A program made the position numbers and the translations under genes. Shown piece by piece: positions 23,586-30,483 of a stretch of 38,085 nt of DNA (the first letter of the stretch is position 1; the number at the start of each line of letters is the position of its first letter). Origin of the DNA: Acidobacteriota bacterium (GTDB lineage: Bacteria > Acidobacteriota > Polarisedimenticolia > J045); the NCBI GenBank assembly GCA_003695625.1, contig RFIB01000069.1, positions 1 through 38,085 on the forward strand, in the 5' to 3' direction. Below the pieces are notes generated by a model that saw nothing but the letters and a program-made list of their open reading frames with translations, was not told the DNA's origin and did no database searches.

Positions 23586-23633
23586 CGCCCGGACCGCGAT
23601 GCGGGGCGCAGCGCCCCGAGGCCGGTCCGGGCG
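23586..23633 (-). terminator. two-tier hairpin between rpmA and obgE
   Basis: CGCCCGGACCG (23586-23596) pairs perfectly over 11 bases with CGGTCCGGGCG (23623-23633); inside, 23602-23608 pairs with 23612-23618. Read on the - strand it forms soon after the rpmA stop and before obgE. There is no T-run, so it could be an attenuator, a processing site or an mRNA-stabilising element rather than a simple terminator. Confidence 0.5.
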
Positions 23634-23647
23634 GCGGGCGGAGGGGG

Positions 23648-23905
23648 TCAGGCGCGCGGCTCGATCAGCACGTAGCGGCCGAGCCGCCCACGGTCGCGGA
23701 ACTTGACCACTCCGTCGACCAGCGCGAACAGGGTGTCGTCCTTGCCCCGTCCGACGTTGGGGCCGGGCTTGATCGGGGTGCCGCGCTGGCGGACGAGGAT
23801 GCTGCCCGCCGTGACCACCTGCCCGGCGAAACGCTTGATGCCCAGCCGCTTGGACTGGCTGTCGCGGCCGTTGCGCGACGATCCACCGGCCTTCTTGTGT
23901 GCCAT
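23648..23905 (-). CDS. rpmA: 50S ribosomal protein L27
   Basis: An 85-residue large-subunit protein whose N-terminus reaches the peptidyl-transferase centre. It starts [20 protein letters not shown], the standard uncleaved form, without the longer leader cleaved in Firmicutes. The core [16 protein letters not shown] is intact. An AGAGGA site lies before the ATG. 23 bases separate it from rplU. Confidence 0.97.
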   Translation of the reverse strand: MAHKKAGGSSRNGRDSQSKRLGIKRFAGQVVTAGSILVRQRGTPIKPGPNVGRGKDDTLFALVDGVVKFRDRGRLGRYVLIEPRA

Positions 23906-23928
23906 GGCGTCCTCTTCTGCCGGTCCGG

Positions 23929-24255
23929 TCAGGCCTCGATCGACTCGATGCGGACGATCGTGTGCTCCTGCCTGTGCCCGCGCGTCCTGCGGAACGTCGT
24001 CCGGCGCCGCTTGCGGAACACGATCACCTTCGGCCCGCGCTCCTCGCGCAGGACCTTCGCCCGGACGCTGGCTCCCTCGACCGTCGGGGCGCCGATCTTC
24101 AGGTCGTCGCCGGCAACGAGCAGGACGCGGTCGAAGGTCACCTCGGCGCCGGGCTCCGCGGCGAGCCGGTCCACGGCCAGCACGTCGCCGGGGCTCACGC
24201 GGACCTGGCGTCCGCCGGCCTCGATGACCGCATACGGCGTGCCGTTCGTCGCCAC
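23929..24255 (-). CDS. rplU: 50S ribosomal protein L21
   Basis: A 108-residue large-subunit protein with the family's [17 protein letters not shown] opening, VLLVAGDD, and [21 protein letters not shown] with the usual RRxxxRRxxGHRQ pattern. The start is the GTG at 24255, 8 bases after a full AGGAGG site; the frame continues upstream to 24864, but only antisense to mglA. It is the first gene after a good promoter at 24299-24327, so the rplU-rpmA-obgE-nadD-rsfS-rlmH unit probably starts here. Confidence 0.95.
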   Translation of the reverse strand: MATNGTPYAVIEAGGRQVRVSPGDVLAVDRLAAEPGAEVTFDRVLLVAGDDLKIGAPTVEGASVRAKVLREERGPKVIVFRKRRRTTFRRTRGHRQEHTIVRIESIEA

Positions 24256-24298
24256 TGCAGGATCCTCCTGGACCGGGTCTCGACCGGCCGAAGCGCGG

Positions 24299-24327
24299 AT
24301 TCTAGGGCGCGGCCGGAGGGTCGTCAA
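24299..24327 (-). promoter_or_regulatory. promoter of rplU
   Basis: On the - strand, TTGACG (24327-24322, five of six), a 17-base spacer and TAGAAT (24304-24299, five of six). The leader to the rplU GTG would be about 37 bases and contains AGGAGG. One of the best promoters in the window. Confidence 0.68.
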
Positions 24328-24356
24328 ATCGCGGCCCGCCGGCCCGGAGGACGGGC

Positions 24357-24953
24357 TCAGCCGACCGGCACGCCGGCGCGGAGCCGGGCAAGGGTCTGCT
24401 TGACCAGGCTCTTGAGCGTCTCGAACACCCCGATCCCCTGGATCGCCACCGCCTCGAACACCGGCTCGCCCTTGAAGCGCAGCGCCTTCTCGAGCTGCTC
24501 GCGGGGCAGGGCGGTCGGCAGGTCGCGCTTGTTGAGCTGCAGCACGTAGGGGATCGTCGCCAGGTCGATGCCGTTCTGGCGCAGGTTCTCCTCGAGGTTC
24601 TTGAGCGATTCGATGTTGGCGTCGAAGCGCGCCTTCTGCGAGTCGGCGACGAAGGCGACCGCGTCGGCGCCCTTGACGATCAGCCGGCGCGAGGCGTCGT
24701 AGAAGATCTGCCCCGGCACGGTGTAGAGCTGGAACCGGATCTTGAACCCGCGGATCTGGCCGAGCGAGAGCGGCAGCAGGTCGAAGAACAGCGTGCGGTC
24801 GGTCTCCGTCGCCAGCGAGACCATCTTGCCCTTGGCGTCGGGAGCCGACTTCTCGTAGATCCACTGCAGGTTGGTCGTCTTCCCGCCGAGGCCGGGCCCG
24901 TAGTAGACGAGCTTGCAGGTCAGTTCGCGGTGCGCGTAGTTGATGAACGGCAT
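24357..24953 (-). CDS. mglA: MglA-type small Ras-like GTPase
   Basis: A 198-residue cytosolic GTPase of the MglA family, which sets the leading cell pole in gliding or twitching bacteria. G1 is GPGLGGKTTNLQ (about 19-30); then MVSLATETDRTLFFDLLPL, QLYTVPGQIFYDASRRLI and G4 QLNKRDLP. It aligns over its length with the Thermus and Myxococcus proteins as I remember them. Its GTPase-activating partner mglB is encoded 8 bases upstream. It lies between recR and rplU rather than with motility genes, so what it controls here is unknown. Confidence 0.92.
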   Translation of the reverse strand: MPFINYAHRELTCKLVYYGPGLGGKTTNLQWIYEKSAPDAKGKMVSLATETDRTLFFDLLPLSLGQIRGFKIRFQLYTVPGQIFYDASRRLIVKGADAVAFVADSQKARFDANIESLKNLEENLRQNGIDLATIPYVLQLNKRDLPTALPREQLEKALRFKGEPVFEAVAIQGIGVFETLKSLVKQTLARLRAGVPVG

Positions 24954-24961
24954 CGTGTCGC

Positions 24962-25465
24962 TCAGAACCCGTCGCTGAACAGGCTGTCGATGTCCTCGTC
25001 CGTGATCTCCGCGAACGGCGACCCGGGCCCCCCGGGATCGGCCGTGCTGGCCCGCGACTTGGACAGCATGTCCTCGAACACCTGCTCCATCTCCGGCGAG
25101 ATCTGCCGGACCCGCAGCCGCACCAGTCCGAGCGACGAGCGCTCGTCGAAGGCGACCATCAGGATCCCGATCGCGCCGACCGAGGACAGGTAGATGTGGT
25201 CCGACTCGCCCTCGTGGTAGAGCGACGAGAAGCTCTGCTCGCCGATCATCCGCGCCAGGCCCTCGGTGGCGGCCACGTTGCCGGCCGCCAGCGAGGCGAG
25301 CGCCGTCTGGTCCACCTGGGCCAGCGAGCCGGCGGACGTGATCGGCTGCCCGTTGCGGTCGATCAGCGACACGAACCGGGCGTTCGCGTCCTGGAGCAGG
25401 CGTTCGGCGAGATTCGAGATCCGCCGATGCTCTTCCTCGTGCAGTACGAGATCGCTCACACTCAT
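24962..25465 (-). CDS. mglB: MglB-like roadblock/LC7 protein
   Basis: A 167-residue protein with a roadblock/LC7 domain (about 12-115): ARFVSLIDRNGQPITSAGSL, ALASLAAGNVAATEGLARMIGE, HIYLSSVGAIGILMVAFDE. MglB dimers act as GTPase-activating protein for MglA. The C-terminal extension from about residue 135 is acidic and Ser-rich and ends DIDSLFSDGF. The ATG at 25465 has a GGAGG site about 10 bases upstream; an earlier ATG at 25549 adds 28 unlikely residues. A moderate promoter lies at 25516-25544. Confidence 0.88.
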   Translation of the reverse strand: MSVSDLVLHEEEHRRISNLAERLLQDANARFVSLIDRNGQPITSAGSLAQVDQTALASLAAGNVAATEGLARMIGEQSFSSLYHEGESDHIYLSSVGAIGILMVAFDERSSLGLVRLRVRQISPEMEQVFEDMLSKSRASTADPGGPGSPFAEITDEDIDSLFSDGF

Positions 25466-25515
25466 CCGGCTCGGGACCTCCGCCGCCCGGAGCGCGTCAG
25501 GCGCGGCCGTCGCGA

Positions 25516-25544
25516 ATCTAAGGCCCCGGGGGGCTCCGGGGCAA
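25516..25544 (-). promoter_or_regulatory. possible promoter of mglBA
   Basis: On the - strand, TTGCCC (25544-25539, four of six), a 17-base spacer and TTAGAT (25521-25516, three of six). It overlaps a GC-rich hairpin. It would start transcription near 25509, about 45 bases before mglB. Confidence 0.35.
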
Positions 25545-25615
25545 ACCACCCCGAAACCGGCCGCCGGAGGCCGGCGTCGGGCGGCGGTGGCCGGAGCGGC
25601 GCGAAACGGTCCGGC

Positions 25616-26227
25616 TCAGTCCTCGTCGAGCACCCCGCGCCGGGCGGCGAGGGCGCGGGACAGGGTCGCCTCGTCGACGTACTCGAGGTCGCCGCCGACC
25701 GGAATGCCGGTGGCCGGCCGGGTGACCCGGACGGGTCGGTCGCGGAGCTGGCGGGCGATGTAGAGCGCCGTGGCCTCGCCCTCGACCGTCGGGTTGGTGG
25801 CGAGGATCACCTCCTCGACACCGCCCGCGGCGACCCGCTCGAGCAGCCCGTCGATGCGCAGGTCGTCGGGACCGACCGAGCGCAGCGGCGAGATCGCGCC
25901 GCCGAGCACGTGGTACACGCCACGGAACGCTCCCGAGCGTTCGATCGCGGCGACGTTCTCGGGCTGCTCGACGACGCAGATCACCGACTCGTCGCGACGC
26001 GGGTCGGAGCAGATCGCGCACAGCTCGCCGGCGGCCAGGTTGCCGCAGCGGGTGCATGTCTGCAGCTCGCGCGGCAGCGCCTCGATCGCGCGGGCGAGCC
26101 CCGCAAGCTCGTCGGGCTTCTCGCGGGCGAGATGAAACGCGAGGCGCTGGGCCGAGCGCCGGCCGATGCCAGGCAGGCGGACGAGCCGGGCGACGAGCGC
26201 CTCGATCGGTTCGGGCAGCGGACGCAC
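25616..26227 (-). CDS. recR: recombination mediator RecR
   Basis: A 203-residue protein of the RecFOR pathway that helps load RecA onto gapped DNA. A helix-hairpin-helix (RLVRLPGIGRRSAQRLAFHL, near residue 14), the zinc motif CTRCGNLAAGELCAIC (near 58) and a TOPRIM domain (VICVVEQPENVAAIE, EVILATNPTVEGEATALYI) are present. The GTG at 26227 is chosen: it is 7 bases after the ybaB stop and gives the family length; the frame's ATG at 26326 lies inside ybaB. It follows dnaX-ybaB as in many bacteria. Confidence 0.95.
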   Translation of the reverse strand: MRPLPEPIEALVARLVRLPGIGRRSAQRLAFHLAREKPDELAGLARAIEALPRELQTCTRCGNLAAGELCAICSDPRRDESVICVVEQPENVAAIERSGAFRGVYHVLGGAISPLRSVGPDDLRIDGLLERVAAGGVEEVILATNPTVEGEATALYIARQLRDRPVRVTRPATGIPVGGDLEYVDEATLSRALAARRGVLDED

Positions 26228-26234
26228 CGTCGGC

Positions 26235-26549
26235 TCAGAAGCCGATGCCCGGCGGCAGGCCCATCGCTCCCGCCAGGTCGGCCATCTTCTTCTGGACCTC
26301 GTCGTCGACGCGGCCCTGCGCGTCACGGACCGCGGCGAGCACCAGGTCGGCGACCATCTCGGCGCCGGCGTCCGCGAGCACGTCGCTCTCGATCTCCAGC
26401 GCGAGCAGGTTCTTCTGGCCGTCGACCGTGGCGCGGACCGCCCCGCCGCCGGCGCTCGCCTCGATGCGCAGGGCGGCGATCTCCTCCTGCATCTTCGCCT
26501 GCATCTTCTGCGCCTTCTGGAGCATCTTGCTCATCTTCGCGGGGTTCAC
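26235..26549 (-). CDS. ybaB: YbaB/EbfC nucleoid-associated protein
   Basis: A 104-residue DNA-binding protein of the YbaB/EbfC family. It opens VNPAKMSKMLQKAQKMQAKM, then EASAGGGAVRATVDGQKNLLALEI, the typical YbaB core. The start is a GTG at 26549 that overlaps the dnaX stop (GTGA), with AGGAGA upstream. Its place between dnaX and recR is conserved in bacteria. Confidence 0.94.
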   Translation of the reverse strand: MNPAKMSKMLQKAQKMQAKMQEEIAALRIEASAGGGAVRATVDGQKNLLALEIESDVLADAGAEMVADLVLAAVRDAQGRVDDEVQKKMADLAGAMGLPPGIGF

Positions 26550-28255
26550 GGGGCGTCTCCTCTGCCCGGTTCCGGGCGGGACTGCGGAGGCGCGGCGGGC
26601 GGCGGGGCGTCCGCGGGGGACGCGTCGTCCCGTTCGGCGAGGGGCTCGCCGCCGACCATCGCGGCTCCGAAGCGGTCGAAGATCATGCGCACCACCGGAT
26701 CGCGGCGCGCGCGGTCCATCACCTGCTGGTTCGACATGCGGGGGGCGGCCGCAGGCGGCTCGCCGTCGGCCAGCCCGTCGATCCGCACGCCGCCCAGCTC
26801 GCGTCCCGTGGCCTCGCGTACCGCCTCGGCGAGCACCTCGCGTGCCGCGGCGCTGCCGAGCCGCGCGATCCACGCCGGGCGGGTGCGCCCGTTCGGCGGT
26901 TCGACCCGCAGGTGCAGCACGCCGGCGTCGTCGAGGGCGATCCCGGCCAGCCGCCGCAGGTATCCCGCCAGCGGCGGCCGGATGCGCGCGACCGCCGCGA
27001 TCAGCGCCGCCGCCAGGTCGGCGTCGCCGTGCGGCCCGGGAGCCGGCGCGGCATCGCGCTCCGCGGGCGGTGCGGGCCGGGGGCGCGGCGCGGCGCGGGT
27101 CGCGGCCGGCGGATCGCTCCGGCCCGGGGCGGCGCCGCCCGGCGCAGGCGGGTCGCCCGCGAGCGCCGCCGCGACCTCGGCCAGGTCGCGCAGGCCGCCC
27201 ATCGCGGCGAGGCGCACCGTCGCCAGGTCGACCAGCGCACGCGACGGGCCGGGCTGGCGCAGGCGGGCGTCGGTCTCGTCGAGCACGCGGCCGGCGAACG
27301 CGAGCTGCTCGATGCGGAACGCCCGCGCGCGGGCCCCGTCGGCGGTCTCGCCGGCGGGATCGGTCAGGCGGGCGACGGCCAGGTCGCGCACGCGCCGCAG
27401 GGCATCGGCGACGAAGGCGTGCAGGTCCTGCCCCTGCGCGGCCAGCTCCTCGACGACCGCGAGCGCGGCCTTGCCGTCCGCCTGCGCCAGCGCGTCGAGG
27501 TAGCGGTCGACCGCCTCGGCGGGGATCATCCCCAGCGCCTCGCGGACCAGCGGCTCGTCGATCGCGCCGTCGGCCAGCGCGCGCACCTGGTCGAGCGCCG
27601 ACAGGCCGTCGCGGACCGAGCCGTCCGCCGCCCGCACCAGCAGGTCGAGCGCGCCGGACGAGATCTCGATCCCCTCGCTCGCGGCGACCTTCCCGAGGTG
27701 CGCGCGCAGCTCGGCGGGGGCCGGGCTGCGGAACGCGAAGTGGAGCGCCCGCGACTCGATCGTCGGCGGGATCTTGTGCGGCTCGGTCGTGCAGAACACG
27801 AACACGCACCACGCCGGCGGTTCCTCGAGGATCTTGAGCAGGCCGTTCCACGCCGCGGTCGAGAGCTGGTGCGCCTCGTCGAGGATGAACACCCGGTGCC
27901 GGCCGCCGGCGGGCGGGTACGTCGCCGCCTCGCGCAGCTCGCGGATGTCGTCGATGCCGGTGTGGGTCGCGGCGTCGAGCTCGATCACGTCGAGACTGCG
28001 TCCCTCGGCGATCTCGCGGCACGGCGGGCACGCGTCGCAGCAGTCCTCGGCGGGGCCGCGCTCGCAGTTGAGCGCCTTGGCCAGGATGCGCGCGATCGTC
28101 GTCTTCCCGATCCCGCGGGTGCCCGAGAAGATGTACGCCGAGGCCAGTTCGCCGCGGGCAACGGCGGCGCCGAGGGCGCGCACCGCCGCGCGCTGGCCGA
28201 GCACGTCGGCGAAGCGCTGCGGGCGATGGGCGCGGGCGAGCGGCAGGCGGCTCAC
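26546..28255 (-). CDS. dnaX: DNA polymerase III subunits gamma and tau
   Basis: A 569-residue clamp-loader ATPase. Walker A GTRGIGKTT is at residues 45-53; zinc ligands C64, C73, C76 and C79; Walker B FILDEAH near 122; the SRC-like motif appears as ESRA. After about residue 370 comes a Pro/Ala-rich linker and then a tau-like C-terminal domain. No shift site was identified, so whether a short gamma form is made is unknown. The GTG at 28255 has GAGGAG upstream; the frame runs further to 28348, into the SRP RNA gene. The SRP RNA precedes it by 68 bases. Confidence 0.95.
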   Translation of the reverse strand: MSRLPLARAHRPQRFADVLGQRAAVRALGAAVARGELASAYIFSGTRGIGKTTIARILAKALNCERGPAEDCCDACPPCREIAEGRSLDVIELDAATHTGIDDIRELREAATYPPAGGRHRVFILDEAHQLSTAAWNGLLKILEEPPAWCVFVFCTTEPHKIPPTIESRALHFAFRSPAPAELRAHLGKVAASEGIEISSGALDLLVRAADGSVRDGLSALDQVRALADGAIDEPLVREALGMIPAEAVDRYLDALAQADGKAALAVVEELAAQGQDLHAFVADALRRVRDLAVARLTDPAGETADGARARAFRIEQLAFAGRVLDETDARLRQPGPSRALVDLATVRLAAMGGLRDLAEVAAALAGDPPAPGGAAPGRSDPPAATRAAPRPRPAPPAERDAAPAPGPHGDADLAAALIAAVARIRPPLAGYLRRLAGIALDDAGVLHLRVEPPNGRTRPAWIARLGSAAAREVLAEAVREATGRELGGVRIDGLADGEPPAAAPRMSNQQVMDRARRDPVVRMIFDRFGAAMVGGEPLAERDDASPADAPPPAAPPQSRPEPGRGDAP

Positions 28256-28323
28256 GGGCTCCTCGGCCGGCACGGCCCTGCGGGGCCGCGGGCGGGGCGG
28301 CGCCGTCGCCGCCCCGATCTGGT

Positions 28324-28424
28324 GGGACTCGCCGGACCTGCGGCACACCCGGTGATCCGCTTACCGCTGCTCCCTTCCGGGCCTGACGGGGTTCACGGGA
28401 CCGGGTCGCACAGGAGCGAGCCCC
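28324..28424 (-). ncRNA. ffs: signal recognition particle RNA (4.5S, small type)
   Basis: Read on the - strand, the apical domain IV is intact: GTCAGGCCCGGAAGGGAGCAGC with its GGAA tetraloop and conserved A-rich internal loop. The ends close as GGGGCTCGC with GCGAGTCCC, a nine-base terminal helix with one G-U pair, giving 101 nucleotides. It lacks the Alu domain of the longer Gram-positive forms. It acts with Ffh to target membrane proteins. Its place next to dnaX is common in bacteria. Confidence 0.92.
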
Positions 28425-28468
28425 GCATTTCATCTCGCGCCGGAGCTCCGCACGGTGTGCGCGCTCCG

Positions 28469-28558
<90 letters not shown>

Positions 28559-28608
28559 GTGGCGACCCGCGATTATGCCAGCGCGCCGCGGGGCCGGGCC
28601 ACAGCGCG

Positions 28609-29076
28609 TCAGCGCCGCGCACGGAAGAACGACCGCAGCAGCGCAGCGGACTCCTCGGCGAGCAGCCCGCCCTCGATCGCGAACGCGTGATTGAGCCCGA
28701 GGTCGGCCGCGGTCCGGTCGGCAAACAGCCGCGTCGCTCCGACCTTGGGGTCCGGCGCGCCGAAGACGAGCCGGTCGATCCGCGCGTGGACCATCGCGCC
28801 GAGGCACATCAGGCACGGCTCGAGCGTGACGTAGAGCGTCGTGCCGGGCAGGCGCGGAGCGCCGAGAGCACGCGCCGCCTCGCGCAGCGCGAGCATCTCG
28901 GCATGCGCGGTCGGGTCGGTCCGGCCGAGCGGCGCGTTGTGCGCCACGCAGACGAGGCGCCGGTCCCGGGCCACCACGGCGCCGATCGGCACCTCGCCCG
29001 CGGCGACCGCGGCGCGGGCGGCGTCGAGCGCACGCCGCATCATCTCGAGGTCGAACGCGGAATCGGGGGCTGTCAC
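28609..29076 (-). CDS. tadA: tRNA-specific adenosine deaminase
   Basis: A 155-residue zinc deaminase that converts A34 to inosine in tRNA-Arg(ACG). Zinc ligands H58 (in HAE, with the proton-shuttle E60), C88 and C91 (PCLMC) are present, with VPIGAVV near residue 29 and a KVGATRLF stretch near 115. The start MTAPDS is 16 bases downstream of the 3' end of the tRNA-Arg(ACG) gene on the same strand. In most bacteria that tRNA is its only known essential substrate, so enzyme and substrate are encoded side by side here. Confidence 0.95.
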   Translation of the reverse strand: MTAPDSAFDLEMMRRALDAARAAVAAGEVPIGAVVARDRRLVCVAHNAPLGRTDPTAHAEMLALREAARALGAPRLPGTTLYVTLEPCLMCLGAMVHARIDRLVFGAPDPKVGATRLFADRTAADLGLNHAFAIEGGLLAEESAALLRSFFRARR

Positions 29077-29091
29077 GATCGGATCGGCGGA

Positions 29092-29168
29092 TGGCGCACC
29101 CGCAGGGATTCGAACCCCGAACCTCCTGATCCGTAGTCAGGTGCTCTATCCAATTGAGCTACGGGTGC
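29092..29168 (-). tRNA. tRNA-Arg (ACG anticodon)
   Basis: A 77-base tRNA with encoded CCA: acceptor GCACCCG/CGGGTGC, D-arm TAGCTCAATTGGATAGAGC, anticodon loop CTACGGA on CCTGA/TCAGG (ACG, read as ICG after deamination), T-arm CGGGG TTCGAAT CCCTG. The neighbouring tadA encodes the enzyme that makes the inosine. Confidence 0.97.
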
Positions 29169-29251
29169 CCTCGGAAGCGAGCGCAGATGGTAGCCCGCAC
29201 CCCCGGACCGGTCAAGAAAACGGCGCGGAGCGGACCGTGCCGGCGCGAAGA

Positions 29252-29286
29252 CGCACGAACGCCGAGGCTCGTGCGAACCTCGGCGT
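29252..29286 (-). promoter_or_regulatory. interlocked hairpins downstream of the small peptide gene
   Basis: Stem A pairs 29252-29258 (CGCACGA) with 29269-29275 (TCGTGCG); stem B pairs 29259-29267 (ACGCCGAGG) with 29278-29286 (CCTCGGCGT). The halves alternate A-B-A-B, so the two stems can form a pseudoknot or exclude each other. It lies about 37 bases after the peptide stop codon and before tRNA-Arg; no T-run follows directly. Confidence 0.45.
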
Positions 29287-29323
29287 CCTGTGGCCGGATC
29301 GCGCCGGCGGGCTCGGGCGGCCC

Positions 29324-29530
29324 TCAGCGCAGTCCGGGGAACAACCTGTGACCGCGCCCGATGCCGGAGCGCCGGCCGGGGCCGGTGCCCCCGCCGTAAC
29401 CCTGCGCCGGCCCGAGCACCTGCTGGAGCTGTTCCGGGGTGAAGGTCTGGACCTCGGGGGCCTGGTAGCCCTCCCGGTCCTCCGTCTCGGCCCTGGCCTC
29501 GAGCACCTCCGGCCGATTTCCGTCGGTCAT
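29324..29530 (-). CDS. small Gly/Arg-tailed peptide, putative RiPP precursor
   Basis: A 68-residue peptide. The N-terminal half is acidic and leader-like: EVLEARAETEDREGYQAPEV, with a Y-x-x-P-E-V motif near residue 22 and TFTPEQLQQVLGPAQ (29-43). From about 44 it turns to a Gly-rich, Arg-rich tail (GYGGGTGPGRRSGIGRG) without Cys, Ser/Thr clusters or a typical lasso core, ending FPGLR. Leaders with Y..PEV and GPAQ resemble RiPP precursors read by PqqD-type recognition domains; I know no exact family. The ATG at 29530 has GGAGG 8 bases upstream. It has its own promoter (29579-29607). A PqqD-like protein is encoded just upstream on the same strand. No radical SAM or other modifying enzyme is in the window. 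Confidence 0.6.
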   Translation of the reverse strand: MTDGNRPEVLEARAETEDREGYQAPEVQTFTPEQLQQVLGPAQGYGGGTGPGRRSGIGRGHRLFPGLR

Positions 29531-29578
29531 CGTCTTCCCTCCGATGTCCGGGGCTGACATCGCACCGCGACGGCTATG

Positions 29579-29607
29579 CATATACGGCGGCCCCGCCCCC
29601 CCGGCAA
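29579..29607 (-). promoter_or_regulatory. promoter of the small peptide gene
   Basis: On the - strand, TTGCCG (29607-29602), a 17-base spacer and TATATG (29584-29579, TATA matching). The leader to the ATG at 29530 is about 42 bases and carries GGAGG. It allows the peptide to be expressed apart from the PqqD-like gene. Confidence 0.55.
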
Positions 29608-29636
29608 GGTTTACCGGCGCGAAAATCACCGCTCGT

Positions 29637-29927
29637 TCAGTCGGCGCCGGCCGGCTCCGCGGCCAGGACGATCAGGCCGTTCTCGCTGAATGTCCGCAGC
29701 GTCCGCTCGACGTCGTCGCGGATCCGCCCCGGATCGACCGAGGGGTAGTGCCGGGCCACCTCCCGGGCGATCCCGCCGGCGTCGTGGGCGCCGTCGCACA
29801 ACTGCCAGACCAGCCGCGCGGTCGGATTCAGCAGGTGGTAGAGCCGGCGCTCCTCGTCGTAGACGAGCAGCTCGGAGCCGAGTTCCTCGGCCTTGAGGGT
29901 CAGCTTCGTCCTCGGATACCCGCCCAC
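29637..29927 (-). CDS. PqqD family protein (RiPP-recognition-type chaperone)
   Basis: A 96-residue protein with the PqqD/RRE pattern: SELLVYDEERRLYHLLNPTARLVWQLCDGAHDAGGIAREVARHY, then DDVERTLRTFSENGLIVL. PqqD-type domains bind leader peptides and pass them to modifying enzymes; some sit in polysaccharide or HPr-related clusters instead. The GTG at 29927 follows GGAGA by 8 bases; the frame extends to 30329 but the added residues are Arg/Pro-rich. It precedes the small peptide by 106 bases on the same strand and is divergent from the exopolysaccharide operon. A distant partner may be the NTP_transf_5-like protein at the right edge, since PqqD and that family often co-occur. Confidence 0.78.
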   Translation of the reverse strand: MGGYPRTKLTLKAEELGSELLVYDEERRLYHLLNPTARLVWQLCDGAHDAGGIAREVARHYPSVDPGRIRDDVERTLRTFSENGLIVLAAEPAGAD

Positions 29928-30483
29928 CGAAGGTCTCCAGGGCGAGCGCGTCCGCCCGCCGGCTGCGCGTGATCGCCCGCACGGCCCGCGATCACCGGCT
30001 CCTCCCCGCGCGCCAGTATACCCGAGCCGTCCGCCGGCCGGACGCGCCGGACACCCGCGGCGGCGCGGAGTGTTCAGCATCCGACACGCCGCGCCGGCCC
30101 CGTCGGGGCGGTGGCGGGCGCCCTGCGGGCCGGCTCGGGCGCGACCTGCGCGCCGATCCGGGGTGGCCGGGGCTCGCCGGGCCGCGCAAGTCCAAGCGGA
30201 CCCGCGCTTTTCGTGGCGCGTTCGGGCGGACCCGGTATCTTTCCGCGCGGGCTCGGCCAGGGGAGGGCCAGGAGTCGACGTCGGGAAATCGAGCATGGCA
30301 GGGACCCGCCTGTGCTCGTTTTCGGACACTACGGAACAATCCGAGACAAATTCGGCCGCCTATGGCGCTTGACAAGGACCGTCCGACGCCGTAGCCATCC
30401 CCCTTGGAGGCGTCTGGCGGGACGCCGCGCAGGGCGGGCGGTCAGGTGCGCGTTCCGGGATCGGGGCGCGCCGAAGGAAGGCC
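29928..30483. other. divergent control region between the peptide genes and the exopolysaccharide operon
   Basis: I see no gene in these 556 bases. On the - strand, TATACT at 30016-30021 could be the -10 box of the PqqD-like gene, with no -35 partner. On the + strand, TTGACA at 30369-30374 has a poor -10 (TAGCCA) at 17 bases; a GGCGTC/GACGCC hairpin follows. The exopolysaccharide ATG at 30484 follows GAAGGAAGG. Confidence 0.4.

Noticed and set aside
26056-27837. 593-codon open frame on the + strand
   Set aside because: Antisense to dnaX, ybaB and recR; Arg/Pro/Ser-rich with no domain.
30369-30397. TTGACA with a -10 17 bases on as promoter of the exopolysaccharide operon
   Set aside because: The -35 is perfect but the -10 (TAGCCA) matches only two of six, so I do not list it as a promoter on its own.
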